Shown here one piece after another: positions 23,698 to 31,363 of a stretch of 31,363 bases of DNA. Location of the stretch: contig DACB01000013.1 of the NCBI GenBank assembly GCA_002494495.1, positions 18,725 to 50,087 of the forward strand, in the 5' to 3' direction. Below the pieces are notes generated by a model, which was not told the origin of the DNA, made no database searches, and saw only the letters and a list, made by a program, of their open reading frames with translations. Both the position numbers and the translations under genes were made by a program. Origin of the DNA: Methanobacterium sp. UBA294 (GTDB lineage: Archaea; Methanobacteriota; Methanobacteria; Methanobacteriales; Methanobacteriaceae). Each line of letters begins with the position of its first letter. Positions within the stretch are counted from its first letter, which is position 1.

Positions 23698-25620
23698 TTA
23701 ATTGAACTTCTCCAGCATCTCACCATAGATATACTTCAACTTACCATCTGACCTTTCATACATCCTTCTTAAAATTAATTCAGGTGTACTTTTGGCAAAA
23801 TAATCGATCCGCGGTGTTCTATCCACTATGAGATTGTACTCACTGTCAAGTCCCTTGGCTTCGATACCATCCACCCGGACATCACTGTACTTCAGGATTT
23901 CCCGGGCCATATGGGTAACGATAATTGCATAGGAATCCGAATCACTGATGTAATCCAGGAAACTGGCTATGATCTTCACTGCTGCTTCCAGTTCGGTTAT
24001 GGCTTCCAGTTCATCAAGTAAAATCAATTTCTGGTTTTCCCTTGTTACGATGGGCATGAAAGTATTTAGGAATGATTCAAAAGCACCAGCATCCATAGCC
24101 CTTTTTTTAGAAAAGAAGTAAATCTCATCCATCAGCTGTACCCTGGCTTCCCTGGCACATACCGGCAGTCCCATATGGGTCATGATGCAAATTTGAGCCA
24201 GATTCTCCAGAAGGGTAGTTTTCCCTCCGCTGTTAGCTCCAGTTAATAGTACTACGTTATCAGGCGACTGGAGGTTGTAATCAATCCTTTGAATGTTTTT
24301 TTCCCTGGCGAGATTAAGGTGTATCCCCTCTTTAAAGCTAAACCCATGACCAATTTCCGGGGGATTTAAATCATAGTAATAGGCAAAGCATCCCAGGGCG
24401 AATTCATAGTCGAACTGGAATATTTCCCTTATTTCCTCCTCTACACTTTGTTTAAGATCAGATAATTGGGAGGCAGCTTTAACCTTGTCTTCAAAGGCGG
24501 CCACGTTCTGCTTTGCTATCTCCTGTTTCTTCACCCTTTCAAGTTCAGATTCATCCACTTCTATAGGGTATTTCTGGATGAATGGGTCAAAGGAATAGCC
24601 TGTTTTCTCTTTTATATCTTCTCTGGCACATTTAATGACCTCGTCGAATATACTTTGTATTTTCCCGGGCATATCTTCATTTAAGAGATCTAAGATTTCC
24701 TCTCCTTTAATGTCCACATTCTTTATGGCCTCTTTAAGCTTTTCATCAGCCTTATTTTTTGCTTCTGCCACAGCACTGTCAAAGACGTTTTCATGGAATT
24801 TACCAGATTCCAGAGAATCCAGGATATCTAAAACATATTTAATATTAGAATCCCGTCCTAAAATCTTTTTAAGCTTAAAAATATTGGATAAAATTGAATA
24901 ATTTTCACTGAAAAATGATATAACGATTTCAGGTACTATTTCATAGTCCTGTGAACTGTTGTTTACCATGGCTATATTGGCTGCCTCGCCTAAATCCATG
25001 AGTCCCTCACTGTAAAGGTATATGATGAATTCAAAATCATCCAGGTTACTGATCTCCTCGCCGCTGATTATAGGCAGGTAACTGTTGAGTCCCAGGTCCA
25101 TTAATAGGTTATAATCATCCCTGTTTTCTATCAATATGGCATGTGAAGGATTGTATTTAGGTTTAGGAATGGTAACCGGGTTTATTTTCTTTAATAAACT
25201 TTTAATTTCATTTACCGGTAGCTTTTCAACCATGTTTTTCATTTCCATTACAAAATCAACACTTCTTTTAATCATCCCGGAATCATTACCAGGATTTAGA
25301 AGCAATATCCTGTTTTTACAGTATTGTGTACTGGCAAACTGTAGTATTTTATTCTGTATGTCCTGGTAAATCTCGAAGCAGGTATCGGTTTTTAGAAATT
25401 CCTTGGATGGATTTCCTAAAACTACGTTGACTATTTCTATAGCTTTACGCTGACTTACACCCTCGATACTTGCTATACGATCTACTTCATAGTTTTTTGC
25501 CGCCAGGAGAAACTCTTCCTCTCCCCCGAAATGATTCATGATCTTGTTAAAAAGACGGTCACCCAATCCTCGGATCTTCCTGATATCTCTTATATTATCA
25601 CGCATAACTATTCTGTCCAT
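23698..25620 (-). CDS. MutS-like ATPase with N-terminal HhH region
   Basis: A 640-residue ABC-type ATPase. Residues 9-70 (IRKIRGLGDRLFNKI... and RIASIEGVSQRKAIEIV) look like a helix-hairpin-helix pair for DNA. The MutS ATPase domain has Walker A GANSGGKT (461-468), MTHMGLPVCA, and Walker B LILLDELEA (D536, E537), plus a His-containing switch IIVTHM. The middle is long coiled-coil core (about 260-400). The mismatch-binding and connector domains of MutS1 are not seen, so it is a MutS2/MutS5-like structural ATPase rather than a mismatch recogniser; the Smr nuclease of MutS2 is also missing. ATG at 25620 has no clear binding site. Possibly acts on branched or recombining DNA; this is inference. 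Confidence 0.8.
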   Translation of the reverse strand: MDRIVMRDNIRDIRKIRGLGDRLFNKIMNHFGGEEEFLLAAKNYEVDRIASIEGVSQRKAIEIVNVVLGNPSKEFLKTDTCFEIYQDIQNKILQFASTQYCKNRILLLNPGNDSGMIKRSVDFVMEMKNMVEKLPVNEIKSLLKKINPVTIPKPKYNPSHAILIENRDDYNLLMDLGLNSYLPIISGEEISNLDDFEFIIYLYSEGLMDLGEAANIAMVNNSSQDYEIVPEIVISFFSENYSILSNIFKLKKILGRDSNIKYVLDILDSLESGKFHENVFDSAVAEAKNKADEKLKEAIKNVDIKGEEILDLLNEDMPGKIQSIFDEVIKCAREDIKEKTGYSFDPFIQKYPIEVDESELERVKKQEIAKQNVAAFEDKVKAASQLSDLKQSVEEEIREIFQFDYEFALGCFAYYYDLNPPEIGHGFSFKEGIHLNLAREKNIQRIDYNLQSPDNVVLLTGANSGGKTTLLENLAQICIMTHMGLPVCAREARVQLMDEIYFFSKKRAMDAGAFESFLNTFMPIVTRENQKLILLDELEAITELEAAVKIIASFLDYISDSDSYAIIVTHMAREILKYSDVRVDGIEAKGLDSEYNLIVDRTPRIDYFAKSTPELILRRMYERSDGKLKYIYGEMLEKFN

Positions 25621-25724
25621 GTGTTAATTGGGGCGATGAAATTTCCTTCCATTCCTAATTTAATACTAGTGGGAACTTTTTATAAATCTATGCAAATCAG
25701 GAATTTGACTCATTAATATATGGT

Positions 25725-28340
25725 TTATTGCGGACTTTCCAGGAAATTCCCGGTGGTTATTCCGCCCTGAACTAATTTTTTCATCCTTACCTTAAGTCTA
25801 TTTAATTTTTCAAAACTATGATGAGTCTTTTCTTTAAATTCCAAACCTTGTTTGTAAGTAGTGACCATGGATGCTGCATATTCACTGGTTTTACCCCTTG
25901 CATCAATAACTAAATTTTCGATACCTAATCCATACAAAGAAGGAATATAATCAATTAAACACAACTCAACAGAGTTCAATACATGGGTTCGGGAATAATC
26001 ATCAATTATCAATGGAAATATCTGATTTTTTTCATCTCTAATAGCCCATGGTGGATTTAAGTCATCCTTTCTTTGAACCCCACCAACTAAACAGTCTTCA
26101 GAAATTATTGATTCGATATTTCCCTGTACAACGTATTCTAAATGAATATTCTTACTGTGGGAAGACAGGATGTTTAATTCCTTCTTAGAAAGCTCATTTG
26201 ATAACGTGACTCGATTTAAATTCTTTGATAATTCCTGTAGAGTACAGTGATTCCAGATGTTCAGGGCTGTTGAACCAGAGATCTGTACTGAGTTATTTAA
26301 ATTATGGATAACCTTAAAAGCCCCTGTATTACCCACCATAATTTCAGTAACCCCCATATTGAAAATAGGATTGATTAAATTTGATAAGTATTTCAATGCA
26401 ACGTTTGGTGTGATGGATGGCCATTTCCAGATAAGGTTCGATCCACTCGCTGCGCACAGCTCATAAGCATCTTCTATAAGTTCCTGAATTCTATCAGTAT
26501 AGGTTTGCCAATTAGAAACCTCACATGGATGCTCACGGTTGAATTCCTCCCATAAATATGGTTCAAAGTAGATCAGCTTGCAACCACCATGGATAGCTCC
26601 CTTTAAGGCTTTCAAGTTGCTGGTGTAAATTGCAATATCCATGGGTGGTTTAATATCTGGATTTGATACAGTTGTTTTGAACTGGTTTTTAACATTTGCC
26701 AGACGGTTCCCTGCAGCTTCAATAAATTCAATGGATGGTTTATCCGCATTTAACAGTTCTGACTCTGCTTTTTCTATAAATTCCCGTCTGAAACTGTTCA
26801 GTTTAGATAATGGGGTGAATAAATTACCGGGATCATCTATTTTGACATTCCTTGCTATGAAGGGGGTGCCTCCCGTTTTTTTAAGCTGACTGAAGATTTG
26901 TTCCCTGGTGGTTGGGGTTTTTCGGGCAGTTTCCATTTCAAAATCTGCCTTATATTTAAAATTAAATTTAATCCCGTCATTTCGGGTAAATTTACCCTCT
27001 AATATTGGTTTATTATCATCCCATGTCATATTCATGTCAAGGGGTATTCCAGAACCTTCACTGGGACCTTTGATTATCTGATTTGCTTCCCGGGATAGGG
27101 AAACATCACGGGTTAAATAGACTTTCGTTCCGGGGGGAATCTCTTTTTTTGTATATAAAGGTAACTTATGGGGATTTATGTAATCTGGTTTCTGTTTTAT
27201 AGCCATTCCATATTTATGTTTATCAGGAGAGATGAAAACCACTCCATCTCCCTTTTCAAGCATATAATCCGGTAACTTTGAATTAATTTTAATTAATATT
27301 TTATTGCTGGGTTTATTCTTTTTATGCTCAGTCACCACTTTTCCCAGGTATAAACCCCTATTTCCAGGTGTTTCCCAGCCCATTACAGATTCTTTGTTAG
27401 TTTCCAATAGATGTCCCCTGGTGAAACCACGGTTGAATGCTAATTTAAGTTTAGAATATTCCATCTCATCTGGAGTCCATTTATCTTTTGCTAGTTCATC
27501 TAACGCTTTCCTGTAAATGGAAACTACTAATGCCACATACTCAGGTGAACGCATTCTACCTTCTATCTTAAGGGAGGCCACGGGGTTGTTGATGATTTTA
27601 TCAAGTTCCGGGTATAATGATAAATCCTTAGTTGATAAAAGGTAATTTTCATAAGTTTGTATAGGGTCAGGATTGATGAATTTCCCATATTTGTCCATAC
27701 TTCCCTGTAACAGCTGGTAGGGTTTCCTGCAGGGCTGTGCACACCTCCCTCGGTTACCGCTTCGCCCCCCTATCACAGATGAGAGGATACATTGTCCAGA
27801 GTAACAGTAACACAGGGCTCCATGAGCGAATATTTCCAGTTCGACATCCACGCCTGTTTTTTCCACTATTTCCTTTACCTCCTGGAAGCTCAGTTCCCTG
27901 GCAAGGATAACCCGTTTAAAACCAAACTCAGACGCCCATTTAACTCCCTCCAGATTGTTTATGGTCATCTGGGTGGAGGCATGCATATCCAGATCAGGGA
28001 CCAGTTCCCGGCATAGGGAGGCAACACCGATATCTTGCAGGATCACGGCATTTGCACCGACTGTATATAACCAGAAAAGATAGTCTGCTACCTGTTCCAG
28101 TTCATCATCAAATATTAGAGTATTTACAGTAATATATACCTTTTTTTCATTTAAATGGGCATAATCTATAGCTTCCTCAAGCTGTGCTTTATTGAAGTTG
28201 TCTGCATACTGTCTTGCACCGAAATTCTTCCCAGAAATGTATATGGCGTCGGCCCCTGCTTTAACCGCGCCCTTCAATGCATTCATTGAACCGGCAGGTG
28301 CCAGTAATTCGGGTGTTGATTTTTTCATGTTACTTGTCAT
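25725..28340 (-). CDS. U32 family peptidase-like protein with DUF3656-type extension
   Basis: An 871-residue cytoplasmic protein. The U32 TIM barrel covers about 10-270: PELLAPAGSMNALKGAVKAG at the start, the family pattern EIFAHGALCYCYSGQCILSS with C177, C179, C184, then GGRSGNRGRCAQPCRKPY with C200 and C204. These cysteines match the iron-sulfur or metal site of U32 proteins such as RlhA and TrhP, which hydroxylate RNA in bacteria using prephenate, not degrade proteins. The middle (about 300-500) is a beta-rich DUF3656-type region and the last third is a second barrel-like part, with the shape of the long U32 proteins of methanogens. The substrate is unknown. ATG 28340 lacks a clear binding site; ATG 28328 is possible. 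Confidence 0.88.
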   Translation of the reverse strand: MTSNMKKSTPELLAPAGSMNALKGAVKAGADAIYISGKNFGARQYADNFNKAQLEEAIDYAHLNEKKVYITVNTLIFDDELEQVADYLFWLYTVGANAVILQDIGVASLCRELVPDLDMHASTQMTINNLEGVKWASEFGFKRVILARELSFQEVKEIVEKTGVDVELEIFAHGALCYCYSGQCILSSVIGGRSGNRGRCAQPCRKPYQLLQGSMDKYGKFINPDPIQTYENYLLSTKDLSLYPELDKIINNPVASLKIEGRMRSPEYVALVVSIYRKALDELAKDKWTPDEMEYSKLKLAFNRGFTRGHLLETNKESVMGWETPGNRGLYLGKVVTEHKKNKPSNKILIKINSKLPDYMLEKGDGVVFISPDKHKYGMAIKQKPDYINPHKLPLYTKKEIPPGTKVYLTRDVSLSREANQIIKGPSEGSGIPLDMNMTWDDNKPILEGKFTRNDGIKFNFKYKADFEMETARKTPTTREQIFSQLKKTGGTPFIARNVKIDDPGNLFTPLSKLNSFRREFIEKAESELLNADKPSIEFIEAAGNRLANVKNQFKTTVSNPDIKPPMDIAIYTSNLKALKGAIHGGCKLIYFEPYLWEEFNREHPCEVSNWQTYTDRIQELIEDAYELCAASGSNLIWKWPSITPNVALKYLSNLINPIFNMGVTEIMVGNTGAFKVIHNLNNSVQISGSTALNIWNHCTLQELSKNLNRVTLSNELSKKELNILSSHSKNIHLEYVVQGNIESIISEDCLVGGVQRKDDLNPPWAIRDEKNQIFPLIIDDYSRTHVLNSVELCLIDYIPSLYGLGIENLVIDARGKTSEYAASMVTTYKQGLEFKEKTHHSFEKLNRLKVRMKKLVQGGITTGNFLESPQ

Positions 28341-28399
28341 TTAAAATTAGAAGATTAAAAGAATGTGGTTAGTGTTATTTATTAAAAATAGTAGCGTAT

Positions 28400-28789
28400 T
28401 TAACTAATTTTCAGGGACTGTTTTACAGATCTAACCAGTGTCTGGCTATCGATCTTTCCCTTTACTAAGTATTCCTCTGCACCTCTCCCCACTGCGCTTA
28501 TGGCGTATATTTCATCTTCAAGGCCGCTGAGCACGATTATGGGAGTGTCATTTGAATTGTAGTTCATGATATTGAAGGTTTCGATTCCTTCACTATCTGG
28601 TAGGCAGAGGTCCAGAAATATTACATCAAATTCTTTGGTAATTAGATATTTTAATCCTTCATCCAACCTCATTGCATGTGACACATCGAAATCCAGGTCA
28701 CTTACTTCTTTAAGCATTTCCGTGATTAATCTTGCGTCGCCTTGATTATCTTCAACAATGAGTATTTTAATTGGTTTCAACTTTCTCAT
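28400..28789 (-). CDS. Single-domain response regulator
   Basis: A 129-residue receiver domain with no output domain. The acidic pair E13-D14 (IVEDNQGDA), phosphoacceptor D60 (IFLDLCLPD), S88 (VLSG) and K110 (LVKGK) are all in place. It resembles the Rcp1/CheY-like stand-alone regulators that interact with histidine kinases, which are numerous in Methanobacterium. No kinase lies within the window. It is encoded 59 bases upstream of the U32 gene on the same strand. Confidence 0.93.
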   Translation of the reverse strand: MRKLKPIKILIVEDNQGDARLITEMLKEVSDLDFDVSHAMRLDEGLKYLITKEFDVIFLDLCLPDSEGIETFNIMNYNSNDTPIIVLSGLEDEIYAISAVGRGAEEYLVKGKIDSQTLVRSVKQSLKIS

Positions 28790-28999
28790 CCTTATTAAAT
28801 ATTGTTTTTAAATTATTATTTTTGTATAAATTTATTATATATATGTTGTTCTATTTATTTATATTAAAAAATTAATTTACATCTAATTTAAAAAAAACAA
28901 GAAATCATATCCTTTTTTAATACCAGAAAAAACAAATACTCATTAACTCAAAGAAAATTAATCAAGGCTATTCACGGATACAACCAATTCACTGATAAT

Positions 29000-29839
29000 A
29001 TGAATCCTTATTTAGAAATTATAAGACCTGGAAATGCTATTTTGGCGGTTATAGCAGTCTTGCTCATGGCAATTATAAGTGGGGTCTTCACCATGGAGGT
29101 TTTAATTGCCTGTATTGTGGTTTTTGTAATTACTGGATTTGGTAATGCAGTTAATGATTATTTTGATCATAAAATCGATGCCATTAATAGACCTGAACGA
29201 CCAATTCCCTCCGGCAGGATATCTTTAAAAGCAGCAGGGTATTATTCACTGGCACTGGCCTTATTAAGCAATATAATGGCAATTTTATTTTTAGGCTTGG
29301 TTCCGGGATTAATTGTCTTAGTCAGCACCTTACTCATGTTTTATTATGCCCATACCCTTAAAAAGAAATTGTTAATTGGTAATTTGCTCATCTCATTTTT
29401 AACTGGATTGAGCTTCGTATTTGGGGGTGTAGTGGTAGGGGTAACTATTGGTTCTATTTATATAGGCTTTTATGCCTTTCTTACCAACATGATGCGGGAG
29501 ATAGTTAAAGATATGGAAGATGTTAAGGGAGATAAGATTGAAGGAGCCAATACACTGCCTATTGCTTATGGTATGAAGTCTTCTTCTATCCTGGCTGCGT
29601 CTTTCATGATATTTGCAAGTCTCACCAGCCCTATACTGTATTTCCTTGGAATATTAACCATATGGTTTTTACCCGTTCTCTTAATAGCTATTTTGATCTT
29701 CTTATCCAGTGCAGTGTCCATATTAAGGGATAGTTCAATTGAAAATGCCCAAAAAATATCAGGCAGAGTAAAAATAGGTATGATGGTCACACTTATAGGA
29801 TTTGGTGTTGGTTCGCCCTTTTTACTATCATTATTTTAA
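29000..29839 (+). CDS. Geranylgeranylglycerol-phosphate geranylgeranyltransferase (DGGGP synthase, UbiA family)
   Basis: An integral membrane prenyltransferase that adds the second geranylgeranyl chain to GGGP, the second ether bond of archaeal lipids. The first Asp-rich motif NDYFDHKIDAINRPERPIPS and the second MREIVKDMEDVKGDKIEGAN bind the magnesium-diphosphate; eight or nine hydrophobic segments surround them. 279 residues, usual for the archaeal branch. ATG at 29000 has only a weak TGATAAT upstream. It meets the methyltransferase gene tail-to-tail with 16 bases between them. Confidence 0.95.
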   Translation: MNPYLEIIRPGNAILAVIAVLLMAIISGVFTMEVLIACIVVFVITGFGNAVNDYFDHKIDAINRPERPIPSGRISLKAAGYYSLALALLSNIMAILFLGLVPGLIVLVSTLLMFYYAHTLKKKLLIGNLLISFLTGLSFVFGGVVVGVTIGSIYIGFYAFLTNMMREIVKDMEDVKGDKIEGANTLPIAYGMKSSSILAASFMIFASLTSPILYFLGILTIWFLPVLLIAILIFLSSAVSILRDSSIENAQKISGRVKIGMMVTLIGFGVGSPFLLSLF

Positions 29840-29855
29840 TTTCATTTCTTTAAAA

Positions 29856-30395
29856 TTAAAGATCACTCTTACCAATAATATAAAGATAAATACGGTCTTC
29901 CTGGTCAACTTCAATTGGCTTCCATCCGCTGAAGGTCCATATATAAGAGACAACGCGGGTACCAGGCTTAAGTTCCCTTGTGAGTTTACCCTTTAATTTT
30001 TCATTGGTTTTCTGCCAGAGAAAAACAGTTACAACAGTGGCAGGGCTTAAATCCTTACTAAATATGTCTCCCCAGATAATCTTGGTTTGATTATTTAGTC
30101 CCAGTAATCTGAGCTTCGTTCTGGACCAGAAAATCCGGAGTGGATCGGCTTCAATACCGATTCCTATGGCATCATATTTATGAGCTGCCTCTGAAACAAT
30201 CCTTCCGTCTCCTGATCCCAGATCATAGAGTACATCATGGGAGTCCACCTCTGCCATTTTAAGCATCTTATTAACCACCTTTTTAGAGGATGGTGACCAG
30301 GCAGCTCCTATGATGAGTGGCCATAAAATTGAAATGGAGACGATTATGGTTACAACAATTATTGTGGCCAGTATAAGTTCTAGGAAAGTAAACAA
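29856..30395 (-). CDS. Membrane-anchored class I SAM methyltransferase
   Basis: One N-terminal membrane segment (ELILATIIVVTIIVSISILW) is followed by a methyltransferase domain: YDLGSGDGRI (motif I, residues about 58-67), GIEADPLRIFWSR (acidic motif II) and IIWGDIFS (motif III). Length 179 is short, like the archaeal/bacterial family with this anchor, some of which trimethylate lysines of partner membrane proteins. Start TTG at 30395, with GAGGTA eight bases before it. The substrate cannot be read. The neighbouring DGGGP synthase gene is convergent. Confidence 0.85.
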   Translation of the reverse strand: MFTFLELILATIIVVTIIVSISILWPLIIGAAWSPSSKKVVNKMLKMAEVDSHDVLYDLGSGDGRIVSEAAHKYDAIGIGIEADPLRIFWSRTKLRLLGLNNQTKIIWGDIFSKDLSPATVVTVFLWQKTNEKLKGKLTRELKPGTRVVSYIWTFSGWKPIEVDQEDRIYLYIIGKSDL

Positions 30396-30510
30396 ATTTG
30401 GTACCTCTTTGATTTCTTTGATGTTTATACTATAAGTCTACAACCCAAATTAATTAAATCAAAGATTTTACAAATTGATAATAATTAACAGTATTGAGAA
30501 AGACTGAAGA

Positions 30511-30520
30511 AAAATATTAT
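30511..30520 (+). promoter_or_regulatory. Probable TATA box for tRNA-Ala and the CDGSH gene
   Basis: AAAATATTAT lies about 28 bases before the tRNA 5' end, the usual archaeal spacing. Confidence 0.4.
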
Positions 30521-30543
30521 TCCATATTGGTAATACTATTAAG

Positions 30544-30616
30544 GGGCTGGTAGCTCAGGCGGTAGAGTGTTGCCTTCGCAAGGCAGAGGCCGCGGGTTCA
30601 AATCCCGCCCAGTCCA
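30544..30616 (+). tRNA. tRNA-Ala (anticodon CGC)
   Basis: All arms pair. Acceptor GGGCTGG with CCAGTCC includes the G3-U70 wobble that marks alanine tRNAs; the discriminator is A73. Anticodon stem TTGCC/GGCAG closes loop TTCGCAA with CGC at 34-36, reading GCG. T arm GCGGG-TTCAAAT-CCCGC. There is no intron, and CCA is not encoded. The transcript probably continues into the next gene. Confidence 0.95.
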
Positions 30617-30643
30617 TCAGGGTGATAAATGGAGGATTATTGG

Positions 30644-31363
30644 ATGTCGCCAAAGATAATAAAAATATTAGAAAACGGACCATATATTGTTAAAGGTAAT
30701 ATTCCACTATACCAGCAGATAATAGTAACTGATGAAGCAGGCCATACCCGCGAATTAATAGATGAAAAGAAATACACAGATAAAGAAACTTATACCCTCT
30801 GTCGCTGTGGTAAATCAAATAATAAACCTTATTGTGACGGCATACATAGGGAAATTGGTTTTGATGGCACTGAAGTTGCAAGCAGAAAGCCTTACGTGGA
30901 GAAAGCAGATATATTTGAAGGTCCTGAGCTGAGACTAAGCGATGCTTATGAATTCTGTGATCATTCACGTTTCTGCCTAAGAGCAGGTGGAATCAGGAAA
31001 TTAATTGAAAAGTCCAATGACCCCGAAGCAAGACAAACAGCAATAGAGGAAGCAATGATATGCCCCTCAGGAAGATTAGTTCTCTGGGATAAAAAGACAG
31101 ATAAACCATTTGAAAGGGAATTTGAACAATCCATAGTACTGGTTCATGATGAACAAAAGAAGTGTCAAGGGCCAATCTGGGTTAGGGGGTTTATACCTAT
31201 AGAATCATCTGATGGTACTGAGTATGAGAAACGTAACAGGGTTACCCTCTGCCGCTGTGGTAAGTCTGATAACAAGCCCTACTGTGACGGTAGCCACTGG
31301 ATGACCGCCCAACAGAAGCTGAATTTTCAGAAGAAATGGGGACTGGACAAAAAGACTGGCTAA
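30644..31363 (+). CDS. Double-CDGSH iron-sulfur protein
   Basis: Two CDGSH-type [2Fe-2S] sites: CRCGKSNNKPYCDGIH (C53, C55, C64, H68 from the chosen start) and CRCGKSDNKPYCDGSH near the C-terminus. Each has the three Cys and one His that bind a mitoNEET-type cluster. Between them CDHSRFCLRAGG and MICPSGRLVLWD form a conserved middle unit with its own cysteines, as in prokaryotic tandem CDGSH proteins; an electron-transfer or iron-sensing role is likely but unproven. I choose ATG 30644 (MSPKIIKIL) with GGAGG eight bases upstream; ATG 30629 with GGGTGAT before it is an alternative. Complete: stop at 31361-31363 is the last codon in the window. Confidence 0.92.
   Translation: MSPKIIKILENGPYIVKGNIPLYQQIIVTDEAGHTRELIDEKKYTDKETYTLCRCGKSNNKPYCDGIHREIGFDGTEVASRKPYVEKADIFEGPELRLSDAYEFCDHSRFCLRAGGIRKLIEKSNDPEARQTAIEEAMICPSGRLVLWDKKTDKPFEREFEQSIVLVHDEQKKCQGPIWVRGFIPIESSDGTEYEKRNRVTLCRCGKSDNKPYCDGSHWMTAQQKLNFQKKWGLDKKTG

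Overview
The window looks like chromosomal DNA of a mesophilic methanogenic archaeon of the order Methanobacteriales, most likely Methanobacterium or a close relative. It is AT-rich. It carries an archaeal histone, an Alba protein, a TRAM-domain protein, the ether-lipid enzyme DGGGP synthase, two DUF2115 proteins, DUF2284 and DUF6448 proteins, and many genes with archaeal ribosome binding sites (GGTGA or GGAGG) ahead of ATG, GTG or, unusually often, TTG. This assignment rests on recognised families, not on a database search.

Layout. Positions 1-1450 are accessory debris: a partial zinc-ribbon gene, a membrane-anchored protein whose best start is CTG, and three gene remnants (DUF2085, an unknown C-terminus, a PD-(D/E)XK-like N-terminus), each with a frameshift. 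Positions 1450-6133 (minus strand) hold a giant secreted M6 metalloprotease with six PKD repeats, and an HXXEE membrane protein. Positions 6440-10423 (plus strand) are a compact arsenic operon: a PEP mutase/isocitrate lyase-family gene (frameshifted), arsM, arsR, a DGC zinc-binding protein gene (frameshifted), the arsenite exporter acr3, and a DUF2115 gene whose start overlaps the end of acr3. Positions 10424-11222 contain repeats and a DUF389 gene broken into two oppositely oriented pieces that meet at a small hairpin.

Positions 11223-18109 carry small and housekeeping genes: a membrane protein, DUF4326, Alba, TRAM, an M24 peptidase-like protein missing one metal ligand, DUF2284, DUF6448, a radical SAM protein and the histone. 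Positions 18151-22991 (minus strand) carry a second DUF2115 gene, an iron-sulfur flavoprotein whose best start is ATT, the coupled lemA-htpX pair, a PsbP-like lipoprotein and an MgtE-type transporter. Positions 23108-31363 carry a protein with two trypco2-like units, a MutS-like ATPase with an N-terminal HhH region, a U32 peptidase-family protein, a single-domain response regulator, DGGGP synthase, a membrane-anchored methyltransferase, and tRNA-Ala(CGC) followed 27 bases later by a double-CDGSH iron-sulfur protein.

How the genes work together. The ars operon is a detoxification unit: ArsR senses arsenite, ArsM methylates it and Acr3 exports it; the roles of DGC and DUF2115 in it are unknown. 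LemA and HtpX form a membrane quality-control pair. Most other genes stand alone. The most notable points are the extended ars operon, the disrupted and inverted gene remnants, two genes whose start codons appear non-canonical, the M24 ligand loss, and the tRNA-CDGSH arrangement.
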